Notes under the pieces: generated by a model
What the model was told of the DNA's origin: nothing
Databases searched by the model: none
Seen by the model: only the letters and a program-made list of their open reading frames with translations
DNA from: Pseudooceanicola sediminis
GTDB lineage: Bacteria; Pseudomonadota; Alphaproteobacteria; Rhodobacterales; Rhodobacteraceae
Direction of reading: 5' to 3'
Assembly: GCF_003575965.1 (NCBI RefSeq)
Contig: NZ_QWJJ01000001.1
Location: 248,001 to 312,000 of the forward strand
Length of the DNA stretch: 64,000 nucleotides
Position numbers and translations under genes: made by a program
In this document: positions 50,278 through 60,086 of the stretch, piece by piece
How positions within the stretch are numbered: position 1 is the stretch's first letter
How the letters are laid out: each line of letters begins with the position of its first letter

Positions 50278-52098
50278 ATGGACCTGCGCAACATCGCCAT
50301 CATCGCTCACGTGGACCACGGTAAAACCACGCTTGTGGATGAGCTTCTGAAACAGTCGGGTGCTTTCCGCGCCAACCAGGCCGTGGCCGAACGTGCGATG
50401 GACTCGAACGACCTCGAACGTGAACGGGGCATCACCATCCTCGCCAAGGCGACCTCGGTCGAATGGAAGGGCCTGCGGATCAACATCGTCGATACGCCCG
50501 GCCACGCCGATTTCGGCGGTGAAGTCGAACGTATCCTGTCGATGGTCGACGGTGTCGTCCTGCTGGTCGACGCGGCCGAAGGCCCGATGCCCCAGACAAA
50601 ATTCGTGACCTCCAAGGCGCTGGCCCTTGGGCTGCGCCCGATCGTTGTCCTGAACAAGGTCGACAAGCCCGATGCCGAGCCCGACCGCGCGCTCGACGAA
50701 TGCTTCGACCTGTTCGCAAGCCTCGGCGCGAACGACGATCAGCTTGATTTTCCGCATCTTTATGCCTCTGGCCGCAACGGCTGGTGCGATGCCGAGCTGG
50801 ACGGCCCGCGCAAGGACCTCTCGGCCCTGTTCAACCTGGTCGTCAACCACGTGCCGCGCCCGAAACAGGTCGCGCGCCAGGACGAAGACTTTACCATGCT
50901 GGCCACGACCCTCGGCTCCGACCCCTTCGTGGGTCGCATCCTGACGGGCCGTGTCGAATCCGGCAAACTGAAAGTCGGCGCGACCGTGCAGGCCTTGTCG
51001 CGCATCGGCCAAAAGATCGAACAGTTCCGCGTCACCAAGATCCAGGCGTTCCGTGGCCTTGGTCAGCAGGACATCGACGAGGCACAGGCAGGCGATATCG
51101 TTTCCATCGCCGGCATGACCAAGGCGACCGTGGCCGACACGATCTGCGCCCTGGCCGTCGAGACGCCGCTGGATGCACAACCGATCGACCCGCCGACCAT
51201 CACAGTGACCTTCGGCATAAACGATTCGCCGCTGGCTGGCCGGGATGGCAAGAAGGTGCAGTCCCGCGTCATTCGCGAGCGCCTGATGAAAGAGGCCGAA
51301 TCGAACGTCGCCATCAAGGTCAAGGACACCCCCGGCGGCGAGGCATTCGAAGTTTCCGGCCGTGGCGAACTTCAGATGGGCGTCCTGATCGAGAACATGC
51401 GCCGCGAAGGGTTCGAGCTTTCGATCTCGCGTCCGCAGGTGATCATGAAGGAAGGCGAGAACGGCGAAAAACTGGAGCCGATCGAAGAAGTCACCATTGA
51501 CGTCGACGATGAATACTCCGGGGCCGTGATCGAAAAGATCACTGGCGCGCGCAAGGGCGACCTGACCGAGATGAAACAGGCCGGCGCCGGCAAGACGCGG
51601 ATCATCGCGCATGTCCCGTCTCGCGGCCTGATCGGCTATCATGGTGAGTTCCTGACCGACACGCGCGGTACCGGCGTGTTGAACCGCGTGTTCCACAGCT
51701 GGGCACCGCACAAGGGTGCGATCCCGGGCCGCCGCGCGGGCGTTCTGATCTCCATGGACGATGGCACCGCAGTTGCCTACGCCCTTTGGAAACTGGAAGA
51801 TCGCGGCAAGTTCTTCATCGGTGCGCAGGCCCCCGTCTACCAGGGGATGGTCATCGGCGAACACAGCCGTGAAAACGACCTGGAAGTGAACCCGCTGAAG
51901 GGCAAGCAACTGACCAACGTACGCGCCTCGGGTACCGATGATGCGGTTCGCCTGACGACCCCGGTCACCCTGTCGCTGGAAGAGGCGATCGCCTACATCA
52001 ACGATGACGAACTGGTCGAAGTCACGCCGCTTTCGATCCGCATTCGCAAGCGCTTCCTTGACCCGCATGAGCGCAAGCGCCACTCGCGCGGCCAATAA
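50278..52098 (+). CDS. typA: Translational GTPase TypA/BipA
   Basis: Ribosome-binding GTPase of the EF-G family, acting in large-subunit assembly and stress adaptation. The 606-residue protein has the G1 motif [11 protein letters not shown]2 region RGITILAK, G3 DTPGHADF and G4 NKVDKPD, then the beta-barrel, EF-G III/V-like domains and the TypA-specific C-terminal domain ending in [12 protein letters not shown]. It is monocistronic and ends at a strong terminator. Confidence 0.98.
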   Translation: MDLRNIAIIAHVDHGKTTLVDELLKQSGAFRANQAVAERAMDSNDLERERGITILAKATSVEWKGLRINIVDTPGHADFGGEVERILSMVDGVVLLVDAAEGPMPQTKFVTSKALALGLRPIVVLNKVDKPDAEPDRALDECFDLFASLGANDDQLDFPHLYASGRNGWCDAELDGPRKDLSALFNLVVNHVPRPKQVARQDEDFTMLATTLGSDPFVGRILTGRVESGKLKVGATVQALSRIGQKIEQFRVTKIQAFRGLGQQDIDEAQAGDIVSIAGMTKATVADTICALAVETPLDAQPIDPPTITVTFGINDSPLAGRDGKKVQSRVIRERLMKEAESNVAIKVKDTPGGEAFEVSGRGELQMGVLIENMRREGFELSISRPQVIMKEGENGEKLEPIEEVTIDVDDEYSGAVIEKITGARKGDLTEMKQAGAGKTRIIAHVPSRGLIGYHGEFLTDTRGTGVLNRVFHSWAPHKGAIPGRRAGVLISMDDGTAVAYALWKLEDRGKFFIGAQAPVYQGMVIGEHSRENDLEVNPLKGKQLTNVRASGTDDAVRLTTPVTLSLEEAIAYINDDELVEVTPLSIRIRKRFLDPHERKRHSRGQ

Positions 52099-52115
52099 GG
52101 CACAACGCAATAAAC

Positions 52116-52147
52116 AAAAAAGGCGGCGCTGTTTGCGCCGCCTTTTT
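52116..52147 (+). terminator. Bidirectional terminator after typA
   Basis: Nine-base-pair arms AGGCGGCGC and GCGCCGCCT with a five-base loop are flanked by six A on the left and five T on the right, so it can end typA and also the leftward DUF486 transcript. Confidence 0.92.
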
Positions 52148-52177
52148 CATGTCCCGAGGTTGCTGCTCAGGGCCGCT

Positions 52178-52531
52178 TCAGAACGGCCCCCGAAATATCA
52201 CGACGGCCCCGGCAAAAATCAGCGCGAACCCGACCAGATGATTTATCGTCAGCGATTCTTTCAGGTAAATCACTGAGAAGGCCGCGAAAACCGTCAGGGT
52301 TATCACCTCCTGAATGGTTTTGAGCTGGGCCGTGGAATAGACGGCATGACCGATCCGGTTGGCAGGCACTGCAAGGCAGTACTCCAGCAACGCGATACCC
52401 CAACTGACCAGGATCACCAGAAAAAGCGGCCTGTCGGTAAATTTCAGATGGCCATACCAGGCCAGCGTCATGAACAGGTTCGACGCGACAAGCAGAAGAA
52501 CCGGCGCAAGGTACGCGACCATGATCGGCAA
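52178..52531 (-). CDS. DMT-family protein, DUF486
   Basis: A 117-residue membrane protein with four hydrophobic helices. The block NRIGHAVYSTAQLKTIQEVITL (seen here in parts) and VIYLKESLTINHLVGFALI are typical of the DUF486 group, related to small multidrug or EamA half-transporters, which act as dimers. It directly abuts the DUF1330 gene upstream and is probably co-transcribed with it and alaS. Substrate unknown. Confidence 0.85.
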   Translation of the reverse strand: MPIMVAYLAPVLLLVASNLFMTLAWYGHLKFTDRPLFLVILVSWGIALLEYCLAVPANRIGHAVYSTAQLKTIQEVITLTVFAAFSVIYLKESLTINHLVGFALIFAGAVVIFRGPF

Positions 52532-52822
52532 TCAGTCCAATGCTTCGATGATTATCAGATCCCGCTCGGATGCACCGCGTGCATGCGCAAGGGCTTCCTG
52601 ATAATCCGGCCCGCGGTAGCAGGCCTCGGCATCCTCGAGGCTGGGAAACAACGCCACGACGTTGCGGGCATGTTCTGTCCCCTCGAGCGAGACATAACGC
52701 CCGCCACGGGCCAGAAACTTGCCGCCATGCTTGGCGATGGCCGGGCCGGCCAGCTTTGCATATCGGCCATAGGCCTCTTCATCCGTGACGGTGACGTGAG
52801 CGATCCAATAGGCTTGGGGCAT
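52532..52822 (-). CDS. DUF1330 protein (dimeric ferredoxin-like fold)
   Basis: A 96-residue cytoplasmic protein of the DUF1330 family: YWIAHVTVTDEEAYGRYAK at the N-terminus, GGKFLARGG in the middle and FPSLEDAEACYRGPDYQEAL towards the end. The fold is related to antibiotic biosynthesis monooxygenase-type dimers; no catalytic role is established. It is 5 nt after alaS, so transcription from the alaS promoter is likely. Confidence 0.9.
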   Translation of the reverse strand: MPQAYWIAHVTVTDEEAYGRYAKLAGPAIAKHGGKFLARGGRYVSLEGTEHARNVVALFPSLEDAEACYRGPDYQEALAHARGASERDLIIIEALD

Positions 52823-52827
52823 TTTGC

Positions 52828-55488
52828 TTATCCTTCGATGACAGCTTTGGCGGCAGAAATAGCCTCGGCGGAGTTGGCGGCATCCTTCGCGCCACCCTGC
52901 GCCATATCGGCCCGTCCGCCACCGCCCTTTCCGCCCAAGGCCGGAACAGCCGCACGGACCAGATCAACGGCAGACACCCGGTCGGTCAGATCGGCGGTGA
53001 CACCCGCGGCCACTGCCGCCTTGCCATCCGCATCCGCGATCAACAGGACCGCGCCGGAGCCCAGCCGATCCTTGTGCGCATCAATGAGAGCCGGAAGATC
53101 CTTGCCCGAAACACCGCTGAGCACCTGCGCCAGGAACTTGACGCCATTGACCTCGATCGCTTCGGGGCCAGCGCCCTGCCCGTTGCCACCGGACATCGCC
53201 AGCTCGCGCCGCAGTTGGGCAACCTCGTTGGTCAGGGCCTTGCGTTCATCCGACAGCGCCTTGACGCGTTCAACAACTTCGTTCGCAGGCGCCTTCAGCA
53301 GCGCGGCGATTTCCGACACGCGTTCCGCCTGTGCACCAAGGTGATCCAGCGCCGCCTGCCCTGTCAGCGCCTCGATCCGGCGCACACCGGCAGAGGATGC
53401 TGAATCGCCCAGGATCACGCAAAGGCCGATATCCCCCGTCTGCGCCACATGTGTGCCACCGCAGAGTTCCAGGGAATAGGTCTTTCCATCGTGCCCCTTG
53501 CCGGTTTCCGCGCGCCCCATTGAAACGACGCGAACCTCGTCACCATATTTTTCCCCAAACAGAGCCTGGGCGCCGATGGCGCGGGCATCGTCGGGCGTCA
53601 TGATGCGCGTCTCGACAGGGGTATTCTGACGGATATAGCGGTTCACGTCGGCCTCGACGCGGGTCATTTCGTCGGCACTCAGCGCCTGCGAATGACTGAA
53701 ATCGAACCGCAACCGATCCGGGGCATTCAGCGAACCGCGCTGCGCCACGTGATCGCCAAGCGCCTCCCGCAGGGCTTCGTGCAGCAGGTGCGTCGCCGAG
53801 TGATTGGCCCGGATCGTGCCACGGCGCGCATGGTCAACCTCCAGAATTGCCGCTTCGCCGGGTTTCAGCGTGCCCTCGACAACCTCGCCGATGTGCATGA
53901 AGATGCCCGACACTTTCTTGGTGTCGGTCACCCGCACCTTGGCGGAGTCCGTGCGAATTTCACCCGTATCTCCGACCTGGCCGCCACTTTCGCCGTAGAA
54001 CGGCGTCTGGTTCAGAACAACCGTGACCGTATCCGTCGGACCAGCCGCGGCAATTTCCGTGCCGTCCTTGACCAGGGCCAGGATCTGGCCCTCGGCAGTT
54101 TCAGTGTCATAGCCAAGGAATTCGGTCGCACCATGCTTGTCTGCCAGGTCGAACCAGATCGCCGCGTCGGCGCTTTCGCCAGTACCGGACCAGGCCGCGC
54201 GCGCCTTGGCTTTCTGTTCGGCCATTGCGGCGTCGAAACCAGCGGTATCAACGGTGCGGCCTTTTTCGCGCAGTGCATCCTGCGTCAGGTCCAGCGGAAA
54301 ACCATAGGTATCATACAGCTTGAAGGCCGACGCACCTGGCAGGGCGGCTTCCTGCCCCAGCCCCATCAGCTCGTCGTCCAGCAGTTTCAGGCCACGGTCC
54401 AGCGTTTGCTTGAACCGGGTTTCTTCCAGCTTCAGCGTTTCTTCGATCATCGCCTGCGCACGGCGCAGCTCGGGATAGGCTTCGCCCATCTGGCGCACCA
54501 GTTCGGGCACAAGACGGTACATCAGCGGGTCCTGGCTGCCCAACAGGTGCGCATGGCGCATGGCCCGGCGCATGATCCGACGCAGCACGTAACCGCGCCC
54601 GTCATTCGACGGCATCACGCCATCCGCAATCAGGAAGGAGGTAGAGCGCAGGTGATCCGCGATCACCCGGTGATGGGTGCGCCCGGGACCATCCGGATCG
54701 CTGCTGGTTGCATGGGCCGAGGCCTCGATCAGGGCCCGCATCAGATCGGTCGCATAGTTGTCGTTGGTGCCCTGAAGCAACGCGGCGACCCGCTCGATCC
54801 CCATACCGGTGTCGATCGATTGCATATCGAGGGCGCGCATCGTGCCATCCTCGAACTGCTCGTTCTGCATGAACACGACGTTCCATATCTCGATGAAGCG
54901 ATCGCCATCCTCATCCGGCGAACCCGGAGGGCCACCCCAGAATTTATCGCCGTGATCATAGAAGATCTCGGTGCAGGGCCCACAGGGTCCAGTCGGGCCC
55001 ATCTGCCAGAAGTTGTCGGAGGTCGGGATGCGGATGATCCGATCGTCGGACAATCCCGCGACCTTTTTCCACATGTCCGCCGCTTCGTCGTCGGTGTGAT
55101 AGACCGTGACCAGCAGCTTTTCCTTGGGAATACCCAGTTCCTTCGTGATCAATTCCCAGGCGAAGGGGATCGCTTCGGACTTGAAGTAATCGCCAAAGGA
55201 AAAGTTGCCCAGCATTTCGAAAAAGGTGTGGTGCCGGTTGGTGTAACCAACATTGTCGAGGTCGTTGTGCTTGCCACCCGCGCGCACGCATTTCTGTGCC
55301 GAGGTGGCACGCGTGTAGTCGCGATGCTCGACCCCGGTGAACAGGTTCTTGAACTGCACCATACCGGAGTTCGCGAACATCAGCGTCGGATCGTTACGCG
55401 GCACCAGCGGGCTGGACGGCACGACCTCGTGCCCCTGCCGTTTGAAGTAGTCAAGGAAAGTGCTGCGGATATCGTTCAACGACTGCAT
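52828..55488 (-). CDS. alaS: Alanyl-tRNA synthetase
   Basis: Charges tRNA-Ala. The 886-residue protein has class II motif 1 at the N-terminus ([20 protein letters not shown]), the [10 protein letters not shown] region, the editing domain zinc site with [11 protein letters not shown] and CGGTHV, and a C-terminal Gly-rich DHHA1-like domain ([15 protein letters not shown]). Length is normal for the family. recA lies upstream on the same strand with 275 nt between, where two terminators indicate separate transcription. Confidence 0.98.
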   Translation of the reverse strand: MQSLNDIRSTFLDYFKRQGHEVVPSSPLVPRNDPTLMFANSGMVQFKNLFTGVEHRDYTRATSAQKCVRAGGKHNDLDNVGYTNRHHTFFEMLGNFSFGDYFKSEAIPFAWELITKELGIPKEKLLVTVYHTDDEAADMWKKVAGLSDDRIIRIPTSDNFWQMGPTGPCGPCTEIFYDHGDKFWGGPPGSPDEDGDRFIEIWNVVFMQNEQFEDGTMRALDMQSIDTGMGIERVAALLQGTNDNYATDLMRALIEASAHATSSDPDGPGRTHHRVIADHLRSTSFLIADGVMPSNDGRGYVLRRIMRRAMRHAHLLGSQDPLMYRLVPELVRQMGEAYPELRRAQAMIEETLKLEETRFKQTLDRGLKLLDDELMGLGQEAALPGASAFKLYDTYGFPLDLTQDALREKGRTVDTAGFDAAMAEQKAKARAAWSGTGESADAAIWFDLADKHGATEFLGYDTETAEGQILALVKDGTEIAAAGPTDTVTVVLNQTPFYGESGGQVGDTGEIRTDSAKVRVTDTKKVSGIFMHIGEVVEGTLKPGEAAILEVDHARRGTIRANHSATHLLHEALREALGDHVAQRGSLNAPDRLRFDFSHSQALSADEMTRVEADVNRYIRQNTPVETRIMTPDDARAIGAQALFGEKYGDEVRVVSMGRAETGKGHDGKTYSLELCGGTHVAQTGDIGLCVILGDSASSAGVRRIEALTGQAALDHLGAQAERVSEIAALLKAPANEVVERVKALSDERKALTNEVAQLRRELAMSGGNGQGAGPEAIEVNGVKFLAQVLSGVSGKDLPALIDAHKDRLGSGAVLLIADADGKAAVAAGVTADLTDRVSAVDLVRAAVPALGGKGGGGRADMAQGGAKDAANSAEAISAAKAVIEG

Positions 55489-55651
55489 AGGGGCGGCCTT
55501 TTTCGGTTGCCTGACGGTCTTGCTGATTTAGCCGGGGCGGGCGGCGGTGTCCACCGGGTCTGCGCCGTATCACGCGACACGCTTGCAACAGTGCACACCT
55601 CGCCAAGGGGTCCGACATGCCGGAGTTGGCAAGCCGCCAGGTCAACAACGG

Positions 55652-55676
55652 AAAAAGGGTGGCCATATGACCACCC
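55652..55676 (-). terminator. Second hairpin terminator downstream of recA
   Basis: GGGTGG and CCACCC arms (55657-55676) are followed on the minus strand by five T. It lies about 50 nt beyond the first recA terminator. Confidence 0.7.
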
Positions 55677-55727
55677 CTTCGGGTTCTTCACAATCGACGC
55701 GCATGGCGCCAAGGCCACGAACGGAAA

Positions 55728-55757
55728 TCACCCCGGCCAGTCGAACGGCCGGGGTGA
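55728..55757 (-). terminator. recA terminator
   Basis: An 11-bp inverted repeat (TCACCCCGGCC / GGCCGGGGTGA) with an eight-base loop begins 7 nt after the recA stop. The following T-tract is short (TTT), so read-through to the second hairpin is possible. Confidence 0.75.
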
Positions 55758-55763
55758 AACGCC

Positions 55764-56840
55764 TCAGCTTTCCATCACGTCGTCGTCGCTGTCTTCCTTG
55801 AATCCATTGCCGAAATCCAGGCCATGCGCCGCCCTGATCTTGTCCTCGATCTCGAAGGCAAGATCCGGGTTCTCCTTCATGAAGATCTTGGCATTTTCAC
55901 GCCCCTGCCCGATCCGTTCATCCCCATAGGAATACCAGGAACCCGACTTTTCGACCACGCCAGCCTTGACGCCAAGATCCAGCAACTCCCCCGTCTTGGA
56001 GATGCCTTCGCCGTACATGATGTCGAATTCGACCTGTTTGAAGGGCGGTGCGACCTTGTTCTTCACGACCTTGACGCGGGTCGAGTTGCCGACGACCTCG
56101 TCACGATCCTTGATCGCACCGATGCGGCGAATATCCAGGCGCACGGAGGAATAGAACTTCAGCGCGTTCCCGCCCGTCGTGGTTTCGGGCGAGCCGAACA
56201 TCACGCCGATCTTCATGCGAATCTGGTTGATGAACACCACCATGCATTTGGACCGGCTGATCGAACCTGTCAGTTTGCGCATTGCCTGGCTCATCAGCCG
56301 GGCATGAACCCCAACGCTGCTGTCGCCCATGTCGCCTTCCAGCTCGGATTTCGGCGTCAGCGCCGCGACCGAGTCGACCACGACCATGGAGACCGCGCCC
56401 GAGCGTACCAGCGTATCGACGATCTCCAGCGCCTGCTCGCCCGTGTCGGGCTGAGAGATCAGCAATTCATCCAGATCGACACCCAGCTTGCGGGCATAGA
56501 GGGGATCGAGCGCGTGTTCCGCATCGACAAAGGCGCAGACACCGCCCTTTTTCTGCTCTTCGGCCACGCAATGCAGCGTCAGTGTGGTCTTGCCCGAACT
56601 CTCTGGCCCGTAGATTTCAATGATCCGCCCCTTGGGCAGACCCCCGATCCCGAGCGCGATGTCGAGACCGAGCGAGCCGGTCGAGGTCGCCTCGATTTCC
56701 TGGATGGCACCCTTGCCCCCCAGCGTCATGATGGAGCCCTTGCCGAACTGACGTTCGATCTGCGCCAACGCGCTGTCCAGGGCCTTCTGCTTGTTGGGGT
56801 CTTTTTTGCTATCCATGGATAATAGATCTGCCGTTGCCAT
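55764..56840 (-). CDS. recA: Recombinase RecA
   Basis: Strand-exchange protein and SOS co-protease. The 358-residue protein has Walker [11 protein letters not shown], the MAW-region [16 protein letters not shown], loop L2 [27 protein letters not shown] and an acidic C-terminal tail. The start MATADLL at 56840 is chosen; a frame opening 24 codons earlier would start within the LexA box region. A perfect LexA box lies 51-65 nt upstream. Confidence 0.99.
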   Translation of the reverse strand: MATADLLSMDSKKDPNKQKALDSALAQIERQFGKGSIMTLGGKGAIQEIEATSTGSLGLDIALGIGGLPKGRIIEIYGPESSGKTTLTLHCVAEEQKKGGVCAFVDAEHALDPLYARKLGVDLDELLISQPDTGEQALEIVDTLVRSGAVSMVVVDSVAALTPKSELEGDMGDSSVGVHARLMSQAMRKLTGSISRSKCMVVFINQIRMKIGVMFGSPETTTGGNALKFYSSVRLDIRRIGAIKDRDEVVGNSTRVKVVKNKVAPPFKQVEFDIMYGEGISKTGELLDLGVKAGVVEKSGSWYSYGDERIGQGRENAKIFMKENPDLAFEIEDKIRAAHGLDFGNGFKEDSDDDVMES

Positions 56841-56890
56841 TTTCTGCACCCTTATTTCACACCCGCAGGTGAGCGGCAATGATTGCCGAT

Positions 56891-56905
56891 GTTCGCCTCT
56901 TGTTC
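56891..56905 (-). promoter_or_regulatory. LexA box of recA (GTTC-N7-GTTC)
   Basis: Perfect direct repeat GTTC-N7-GTTC on the plus strand, 51-65 nt before the recA ATG; the known SOS operator form of alphaproteobacteria. Confidence 0.88.
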
Positions 56906-56976
56906 CAGACACATATGAGGCTAAAACAAGAACATTTCAATCAAATTCTTGGTAAATCGACTTTGCGGGGCGCGGG

Positions 56977-56991
56977 TTAAGGAGTAGTTTA
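56977..56991 (+). promoter_or_regulatory. Possible CtrA site before the sulfotransferase-like gene
   Basis: TTAA-N7-TTTA followed by C, one mismatch from the CtrA consensus, 42-56 nt before the start codon at 57033. The distance agrees with the sites of ctrA, sciP and cckA. Confidence 0.35.
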
Positions 56992-57032
56992 CACCTGAAT
57001 GCTCAACTGCATTTTCTGCGAAGGGTCTGAGA

Positions 57033-57626
57033 ATGCTGGTATTTTCCAAGGCGCGACTGGTGTTTCTATCGGTTCCAAAAACCGGAACAACTGCCTATGA
57101 AACCGCCCTATCGCCCCTGGCCTCGATGATTATCAGCGATCCACCTGAGCTGAAACATACGCCGCTCTATCGTTACAACCGGTTTTTTCGACCTGCGCTC
57201 GAGAAATTCATCGGCCCTGACATCGACGTCATCGCGGTTATGCGCGAACCGGTATCCTGGCTTGGCAGCTGGTTTCGCTACCGCCAGCGGTCCTTTCTGC
57301 ATGGGCATCCGAACGGCACGCATGACCTCAGCTTCGATGCATTCGTCGCGGCCTATTGCCAGCAGACCCGGCCGCCCTTTGCCAACGTGGGTAGCCAAGC
57401 GAAATTCCTGGAGCCAACCCGCAGCGGCACCCGCGTGAGCCGGATCTTTCGGTACGAAGACCAGCCGCAGCTGATCGCCTTTCTGGAAGAGCGCCTGGAA
57501 GCGAAACTTGATCTGTCTCGGAAAAATGTCTCTCCCGAGATTCCGCTTGGTCTGGCCCCGGAAATCGAGGACCGACTGCGCCACAGACATGCCGATGAAT
57601 TCGCCCTCTACGCCTCTCTTGCGTGA
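57033..57626 (+). CDS. Sulfotransferase-like protein
   Basis: A 197-residue protein with the sulfotransferase PAPS-binding features: the 5'-phosphosulfate loop VPKTGTTAYE at residues 14-23 and the 3'-phosphate block VIAVMREPVSWLGSWFRYRQR in the first half. It is short for the family and has no membrane segment or signal peptide. The acceptor is unknown; cell-surface polysaccharide or lipid sulfation is possible. It converges on cckA, and the two stops abut as TGATCA with no spacer. Confidence 0.75.
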   Translation: MLVFSKARLVFLSVPKTGTTAYETALSPLASMIISDPPELKHTPLYRYNRFFRPALEKFIGPDIDVIAVMREPVSWLGSWFRYRQRSFLHGHPNGTHDLSFDAFVAAYCQQTRPPFANVGSQAKFLEPTRSGTRVSRIFRYEDQPQLIAFLEERLEAKLDLSRKNVSPEIPLGLAPEIEDRLRHRHADEFALYASLA

Positions 57627-59972
57627 TCATCGGATCTGCCGACGCACCGTCTCGGTCAGTTCGGCCAGGGAAAACGGCTTGGGCAGAAAGACCGAATTCG
57701 GAATCTTGGAGTTGGAATCGCGGAAGCTGTCCTCCGCATAGCCCGATACAAAGACCACACGCACATCGGGATAGGTTTCGCGCGCCTTGCGCACCCAGGT
57801 TGGGCCGTCCATGCCCGGCATGATCACGTCGGTAACAAAGACGTCTATCTTCATCTCGCAGCTCTCAAGCATCTCCAGCGCCTGCTCCGCACTGTCGGCC
57901 TCAAGCACCGTATAGCCGCGCAAACGCAGCGCCCGCGATGCAAAGGCCCGTACTGGCGCCTCATCCTCGACCAGCAGCACCACCCCATCGGCGTGGGTCG
58001 GCGCATCCTCTTCGACAATCGGGGCCGGCAGTTCGAGGACAACGTCGTCGTCCCGCTGCGCCGGGAACATCAGGGTGAAACAGGTGCCCTCGCCCGGTGT
58101 GCTGTCGACAAAGATGAACCCGCCCGACTGCTTGACGATGCCATAGGCCGTCGACAGGCCCAGCCCCGTCCCCTCGCCCACACGCTTGGTGGTAAAGAAC
58201 GGTTCGAACACCTTGGGCAACTTGTCCGGGGGAATGCCGACGCCCGTGTCGGTCACCGTCACGATCACATATTCGCCCGGAACGAGCGAGGCACGATCAC
58301 GCTGGATTTCTTCGGTCAGGTGCAGGGTCTCGGTCACGATCTGGATTTCGCCGCCATTCGGCATCGCATCGCGCGCATTCACGACGAGGTTCATCAGAAC
58401 CTGTTCCAGCTGCCGCTTGTCTGCGCGAATCTTGGGCAGAACGGGATCGTGGCGCAACACCAGCGTCACCTTTTCGCCCACCAGCCGGTTCAGCAGATGC
58501 GTCAGGTCCGACAATGTATTCGGCAGGTCGAGGGTTTCGGGGCGCAGCGTCTGCTTGCGCGAAAACGCCAGCAATTGCCCGACGAGCGAGGCCGCGCGGT
58601 TGGCATTCTGGTTGATCTGTATCAGGTCGCCATAGTCGGGGTCGCCGTGGTCGTGGCGCAATAACAACAGATCGCAATGCCCTGAAATTGCTGTCAAAAG
58701 GTTATTGAAATCATGCGCCACCCCGCCCGCCAGCTGGCCGATCGCCTGCATTTTCTGGCTCTGGACGAACTGCGCCTCAAGGGTCTTCAGCTCAGTTGCG
58801 TCACTCAGCATGGCAATCAAAGCGACCCGGCCTTCGTGGCGGATCGGCTTGATCGCCACCTGCACGAAGACCTCGCGTTCGGACCGGGACAGGCGCAGGA
58901 ATTCCGAATGCGGTTTCGCACCGTGTTCCATTGCCGCCGTGGCGGCCTCGGCCAGCCATTCGTTGATCGACCGCCCAAGGCCCTCCATCAGCCCCGATAG
59001 CGGCATCTCCGGCTCACGCTCGATCGACAGCAGCTGCTGGGCCGCACCGTTCGCCAGCTCGATCATGCCCGAGGCCGCAAGACGCAGCATCGGTACAGGC
59101 AAATCGTCGATGGCCTTCCAGACGCTTTCCTCCTGCCCTGCGGCGGCGGCGGGACTCTCTGAGATATTGTGTTCGCCCTGAACCGGAATGAACAGAAATT
59201 CCGATCGTCCTGCCGCATTGGCAATCTCGGTCACGCGGCATGTTGCGGTTCCCGAACTGGTCCGGATTTCGGCCAGATCATCCCCATCCTTCAACGGCCG
59301 CGTCAGCAGATCGTCCATCCGTCGCGGACGGTTGCCGATCAACTTGCGCGCCGCGGTGTTCATGTACAGGATCGCCTGCCCGCGGCCGACCGAAATCAAG
59401 GGCACCTGCGCCTCGACATCCTCATCCGGGGCTGCCACCGAAAATTGCTCGATCCGCCACAGCAGGTTGCCGCAATCCAGCGACTGAACACTCAGCCTGA
59501 CATGGCCATTGGCACTGACCAGGTCTTCCCGCAACGCGCCTTCGGTCTGGGCCCGGCGCGACAGGCGACGCACAAGCGCCTCGGCGTTGTTGAAGCGAGA
59601 GGCCAGCGCAGCAACGACCGTTGCGCAGTCTTCGTGCCCCGTCAGCTCCAGCGCAGCGGGGTTGCGAAAGCCCAATGTGCCGTCGGGCTGAGAGATCATC
59701 GCCGGGGTGGGGTCACCGGACAGCAGCCCGGTCAGCATCCCGGTTTCGGCCGTCGCAGCGCCGGCAATCCGGCGCGGCTCACGCCTCAGCAGCACGATCA
59801 CGAGGACAAGTGTGACACCGCTCAGCAGCAGCGCCAGCGATGTGACACGATGTTCGATCAGGAGGGCAAGACTGACGAAGGCGCAACAAAGCAACATCAG
59901 CAGGCTGGTCCGCGTGCCCAGCTTGTGCCAGGCAATCGCGCCAGCATTCAAACTCAAATCCGACTGAGCCAC
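57627..59972 (-). CDS. cckA: Hybrid histidine kinase CckA
   Basis: Starts the CckA-ChpT-CtrA phosphorelay. The 781-residue protein has two N-terminal membrane helices (about 20-62), two PAS-like regions (about 80-390), a HisKA domain with His420 (GGVAHDFNNLLTA), an ATPase domain with DTGVGIPPD and GTGLGLSTAYG, and a C-terminal receiver with Asp715 (FVTDVIMPGMDG). The GTG start has an AGGAGG ribosome binding site. A perfect CtrA box lies 51-66 nt upstream, so kinase and target regulator may form a loop. chpT is not in this window. Confidence 0.96.
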   Translation of the reverse strand: MAQSDLSLNAGAIAWHKLGTRTSLLMLLCCAFVSLALLIEHRVTSLALLLSGVTLVLVIVLLRREPRRIAGAATAETGMLTGLLSGDPTPAMISQPDGTLGFRNPAALELTGHEDCATVVAALASRFNNAEALVRRLSRRAQTEGALREDLVSANGHVRLSVQSLDCGNLLWRIEQFSVAAPDEDVEAQVPLISVGRGQAILYMNTAARKLIGNRPRRMDDLLTRPLKDGDDLAEIRTSSGTATCRVTEIANAAGRSEFLFIPVQGEHNISESPAAAAGQEESVWKAIDDLPVPMLRLAASGMIELANGAAQQLLSIEREPEMPLSGLMEGLGRSINEWLAEAATAAMEHGAKPHSEFLRLSRSEREVFVQVAIKPIRHEGRVALIAMLSDATELKTLEAQFVQSQKMQAIGQLAGGVAHDFNNLLTAISGHCDLLLLRHDHGDPDYGDLIQINQNANRAASLVGQLLAFSRKQTLRPETLDLPNTLSDLTHLLNRLVGEKVTLVLRHDPVLPKIRADKRQLEQVLMNLVVNARDAMPNGGEIQIVTETLHLTEEIQRDRASLVPGEYVIVTVTDTGVGIPPDKLPKVFEPFFTTKRVGEGTGLGLSTAYGIVKQSGGFIFVDSTPGEGTCFTLMFPAQRDDDVVLELPAPIVEEDAPTHADGVVLLVEDEAPVRAFASRALRLRGYTVLEADSAEQALEMLESCEMKIDVFVTDVIMPGMDGPTWVRKARETYPDVRVVFVSGYAEDSFRDSNSKIPNSVFLPKPFSLAELTETVRRQIR

Positions 59973-60022
59973 CCCCGCCCTCCTAGCCTAGGTGTCGACG
60001 CATTCTTGTGGGACGCACCAGC

Positions 60023-60038
60023 TTAACGAGAGGTTAAC
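60023..60038 (-). promoter_or_regulatory. Perfect CtrA box before cckA (TTAA-N7-TTAAC)
   Basis: TTAA, seven bases, TTAAC in the 113-nt gap between the rsmB-like stop and the cckA start, 51-66 nt ahead of the GTG. TTAA is rare in this GC-rich sequence, so two correctly spaced copies are unlikely by chance. Confidence 0.75.
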
Positions 60039-60086
60039 AACGACGCGGAAAAAATCATAGCACCCTGATTGGCAGACTCTCCGCTT

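Noticed and set aside
49411-52110. 899-codon open frame antisense to typA
   Set aside because: It mirrors the GC-biased codons of typA and the gene before it; its translation has no domain pattern and is rich in Arg/His/Gln, as usual for such shadows.
53692-55929. 745-codon open frame antisense to alaS
   Set aside because: A shadow of a well-defined alaS gene; no ribosome binding site and no recognisable family.
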